Assembly: GCA_001412365.1 (NCBI GenBank)
Contig: LKUE01000206.1
Location: forward strand, 1 to 14,982
Length of the DNA: 14,982 nt
Direction: 5' to 3'
Source: Desulfuromonas sp. SDB
GTDB lineage: Bacteria > SDB-A
Numbering within the stretch: position 1 is the stretch's first letter; every line of letters begins with the position of its first letter. Below are positions 13,248-14,982 of this stretch, in pieces. The notes under the pieces are model-generated. The model did not search any database. It was not told where the DNA came from and was given only the letters and a program-made list of their open reading frames with translations. Position numbers and translations under genes: made by a program.

Positions 13248-13913
13248 ATGTTAGACAATAATAAACGTTATCTGCAGTTGGCATTTAACTATACTTTAGA
13301 TCAGGTCAGCAAAATACTACCTTACATTCCTCAAAATAACCGCATATTTATTGAAGCAGGCACCCCCTTTATTAAAATTGAAGGATTGAGAGGGATTAGT
13401 TATATTGCTAAGAACTGGAATGGGATTGTGGTTGCGGATTTAAAGACATTGGACGGAGCTGTGTCCGAGGTAAATTACGTTTACAATGCCGGGGCTAGAG
13501 CAGCTACCGTACTGGGTAATGCTCCCACTGAAACCCTGAACTTGTTTATTGACAGATGCAGGAAATTAAGAATGTATTCGATGATTGACATGCTGGGGGT
13601 GGAGAGACCTTTAAAAGTTATGCTGAAATTAAAGAAACCACCTGATATTGTGGTAATACACCGGGGCAGGGATGAAGAGGGGACCAGAGGTAAGATGATA
13701 AAATATAAGCACATCAATAAAATCAGGGGTAAATACGATGTGCTGATATCCGCGGCAGGAGGTATTGACCTTAGAGAAGCCAGAAGCGCAATCTTCAACG
13801 GAGCAAACATTGTGGTGGCAAATATTGTGTCTCCCTCCGATCCCTGGACCGGCATCCGTACTGATACCGATGTTAAAAAAATGGCAGTTGAGTTTCTAAA
13901 GACAATTAAGTAG
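13248..13913 (+). CDS. 3-hexulose-6-phosphate synthase-like enzyme (OMP decarboxylase superfamily)
   Basis: This 221-residue TIM-barrel enzyme belongs to the orotidine-5'-phosphate decarboxylase superfamily, closest in pattern to 3-hexulose-6-phosphate synthase (HPS) and 3-keto-L-gulonate-6-phosphate decarboxylase. Key motifs are IEAGTPFIKIEG (Glu36), the metal/catalytic DxKxxD motif ADLKTLDG (Asp64, Lys66, Asp69), ATVLGNAP, IDMLGVERP, VIHRGRDEEG (His138, Arg139) and the phosphate-site AGGID (170-174). HPS condenses formaldehyde with ribulose 5-phosphate, or runs in reverse to supply ribulose 5-phosphate where the oxidative pentose phosphate pathway is missing. The usual partners, a phosphohexuloisomerase or a formaldehyde-activating enzyme (Fae), are not in the window, so the exact reaction is uncertain. 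It follows the slipin by 21 nt with only a weak ribosome-binding site (CGGA). Confidence 0.78.
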   Translation: MLDNNKRYLQLAFNYTLDQVSKILPYIPQNNRIFIEAGTPFIKIEGLRGISYIAKNWNGIVVADLKTLDGAVSEVNYVYNAGARAATVLGNAPTETLNLFIDRCRKLRMYSMIDMLGVERPLKVMLKLKKPPDIVVIHRGRDEEGTRGKMIKYKHINKIRGKYDVLISAAGGIDLREARSAIFNGANIVVANIVSPSDPWTGIRTDTDVKKMAVEFLKTIK

Positions 13914-13943
13914 AAAATTTTAAGCTATTTAATTAAAATAATA

Positions 13944-13959
13944 TGAGGAGATGACCTCA
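13944..13959 (+). promoter_or_regulatory. Shine-Dalgarno inside a small hairpin before the GTG start of the deacetylase
   Basis: GAGGAG (13945-13950) lies 9 nt before GTG 13960 and directly abuts the alternative ATG at 13951, which it therefore could not serve. The flanks TGAGG (13944-13948) and CCTCA (13955-13959) are perfectly complementary with a 6-nt loop, so the ribosome-binding site can pair with the spacer. This may reduce translation but the stem is only 5 bp. Confidence 0.5.
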
Positions 13960-14784
13960 GTGAAAAGAATTACCGGTATTGTTTTTTTTATTATTCTATT
14001 TACCGGTTGGTTAACTTCCAAACAAATGGCAATTACTCTGGATGATCTGCCTTTTGCTTACTCACCTGGTCTGTCAGAACAGGCAAGATTTAGTTATTTT
14101 TACAGGATTTTAGATATTTTAGATCAATATGAAATCCAAACAGCAGGATTTGTAGTAGGGGAGCAAGTTTCTCCGAGAAGATATCAATGTCTTTTAGACT
14201 TTCATAACCGGGGTCATATCATTGCCAACCATACCTTTTCTCATCCTGATTTGAACAATTTAAGTGCCGGTGATTTTAGCGAAGACATAATAAAATGCAA
14301 TCAGGTTATAGAAGAATTTTATAATGAAGTGAAGTACTTCCGTTATCCCATGCTTCACCGGGGAAATTCAATTGAAAAAAGAGACAGCGTATATGATTTT
14401 CTCCACCGGCAAGGTTTTATAATTGCTTCGGTGTCTATTGACAATGATGAATATGCATTTAACAAGGCGTATCTGGACACTCTAACTTATGGGGATACTG
14501 CTGCCGCGGACAGCATTGGAGAAGAATATCTTGCTTATATGATAAGTATATCTAATTATTATGATAGTTTAGCTTTGGAATTAACTGGAAGAGAAATCAA
14601 TCACATCCTACTGCTGCACATGAATTATCTTAATTCAGTTTATTTGGATGATCTTATTGAATTGTTGATGAAAGACGGATGGGAATTTCTGCCTTTTTCT
14701 GAGGCAATCCAGGACTCGGTCTATCTATTGCCGGATAATTATATCGGCACAAGAGGCATTTCCTGGCTGGAGAGGATCCAGTAA
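13960..14784 (+). CDS. Exported NodB-type polysaccharide deacetylase family protein
   Basis: This 274-residue protein (GTG start) has an N-terminal basic and hydrophobic segment (MKRITGIVFFIILFTGWL) consistent with a signal peptide or membrane anchor. It then enters a NodB/carbohydrate esterase 4-like fold. Motif 1 is ITLDDLP (Asp28, Asp29), motif 2 is NHTFSHPDL (metal ligands His91 and His95) and motif 3 is YFRYPMLHRG (Arg128, Pro130). A later LLLHMN supplies His220 as a possible motif 5 residue. These suggest an active metal-dependent deacetylase acting on a cell-envelope or extracellular carbohydrate. I chose GTG 13960 because GAGGAG at 13945-13950 is correctly spaced for it, while it touches the in-frame ATG at 13951. 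No cleavage site is clear-cut. No glycan-biosynthesis neighbours are present, so the substrate is unknown. Confidence 0.85.
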   Translation: MKRITGIVFFIILFTGWLTSKQMAITLDDLPFAYSPGLSEQARFSYFYRILDILDQYEIQTAGFVVGEQVSPRRYQCLLDFHNRGHIIANHTFSHPDLNNLSAGDFSEDIIKCNQVIEEFYNEVKYFRYPMLHRGNSIEKRDSVYDFLHRQGFIIASVSIDNDEYAFNKAYLDTLTYGDTAAADSIGEEYLAYMISISNYYDSLALELTGREINHILLLHMNYLNSVYLDDLIELLMKDGWEFLPFSEAIQDSVYLLPDNYIGTRGISWLERIQ

Positions 14785-14982
14785 GATATCTAAATTTCAC
14801 TAAAACAGAGTTGTTTCCCTTCCCCGGCAGCAGTTACAGTCTGTCATTATCTGTGTTCTGGAGAGGATGTGGGTAGGTGGTTGCTGTGTTTACCTGCCAT
14901 AGTTGGCAGGTGAATCAGTGTTTAATAATTCTGGGTGGTGGGTGGTCCATGCGCAGCAACTTTAATTAACTGTGTTTTGTGA
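14785..14982. other. Noncoding 3' tail, less AT-rich than the rest
   Basis: I find no convincing gene in the last 198 nt. The composition differs from the genes before it: long G-rich stretches appear on the + strand (14865-14880 and 14933-14945). The heptamer CTGTGTT occurs three times (14851-14857, 14884-14890, 14970-14976). A strong inverted repeat (14889-14914) sits between the G-rich tracts. GTTGCTG (14880-14886) and CAGCAAC (14954-14960) are complementary and enclose that inverted repeat. The stretch may contain the operon terminator, a dispersed repeat unit, or a structured RNA; the window ends before this can be decided. Confidence 0.5.
14889..14914 (+). repeat. Inverted repeat forming a strong stem-loop (possible terminator)
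   Basis: ACCTGCCA (14892-14899) and TGGCAGGT (14904-14911) are perfect reverse complements with loop TAGT. The stem extends outward by one T-G wobble and two T-A pairs to about 11 bp. It lies 105 nt downstream of the last gene. The following sequence (TCAGTGTTTAATAATT) has no clean T-run, so a typical intrinsic terminator is doubtful; a repeat-element hairpin is an alternative. Confidence 0.7.

Noticed and set aside
14785-14982. CRISPR array or tRNA in the 3' tail.
   Set aside because: There are no regularly spaced repeats of suitable length, and no cloverleaf or T-loop consensus; the repeated heptamers are irregularly spaced.

Overview
The window carries 16 protein-coding genes, all on the + strand. 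The first twelve (65-11049) are packed with overlaps or very short gaps and look like one transcription unit. The host looks like a strict anaerobe with ferredoxin/NAD(P)-based fermentation: AT-rich coding sequence, many iron-sulfur proteins of the flavin-based electron-bifurcation type, and no respiratory or O2-linked genes. The content would fit an uncultured fermentative or syntrophic lineage such as Atribacterota or Cloacimonadota, or an anaerobic Firmicute, but I cannot settle the phylum from sequence alone. An exported polysaccharide deacetylase at the 3' end is compatible with either cell-envelope type.

Region 1 (65-4644) is a sensory/regulatory block inserted within the redox operon. 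It opens with a NuoE/HydC-like [2Fe-2S] subunit. Then come a DRTGG-domain protein, an RsbW-like HATPase, a HydS-type (group D-like) [FeFe]-hydrogenase homologue, a second DRTGG protein, a PHP-family metallo-phosphoesterase, a second HATPase and a small thioredoxin-like ferredoxin-domain protein. From recalled family knowledge, this block usually accompanies bifurcating HydABC hydrogenases. The HydS-like protein keeps the four H-cluster cysteines but has Ser where catalytic hydrogenases have the proton-transfer Cys.

Region 2 (4698-11049) encodes the redox machine. It has a full-length HydB/NuoF-like subunit (N-terminal [2Fe-2S], FMN/NADH domain, C-terminal 2x[4Fe-4S]). Next is a 773-residue NuoG-like subunit carrying a degenerate molybdopterin-oxidoreductase domain, then complete NfnA-like and NfnB-like subunits. 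There is no catalytic HydA: the NuoG-like protein plus NfnAB-like proteins sit where HydA would be expected. The best reading is a ferredoxin/NAD(H)/NADP(H) transhydrogenase related to the Stn complex of Sporomusa, in which a HydBC-like bifurcating core is joined to a NuoG-GltD fusion. Here the NuoG and GltD parts are separate genes and an NfnA-like subunit is added. This hybrid arrangement, next to a putative H2/redox-sensing block, is the most interesting content of the window.

Region 3 (11116-14784) holds four less tightly linked genes: a cytoplasmic M28 metallopeptidase, a slipin (SPFH) protein, a 3-hexulose-6-phosphate synthase-like decarboxylase-superfamily enzyme and an exported NodB-type polysaccharide deacetylase. 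Nothing ties them functionally to the redox operon.

Region 4 (14785-14982) is noncoding and less AT-rich. It contains a strong stem-loop, two G-rich tracts and a heptamer present three times.
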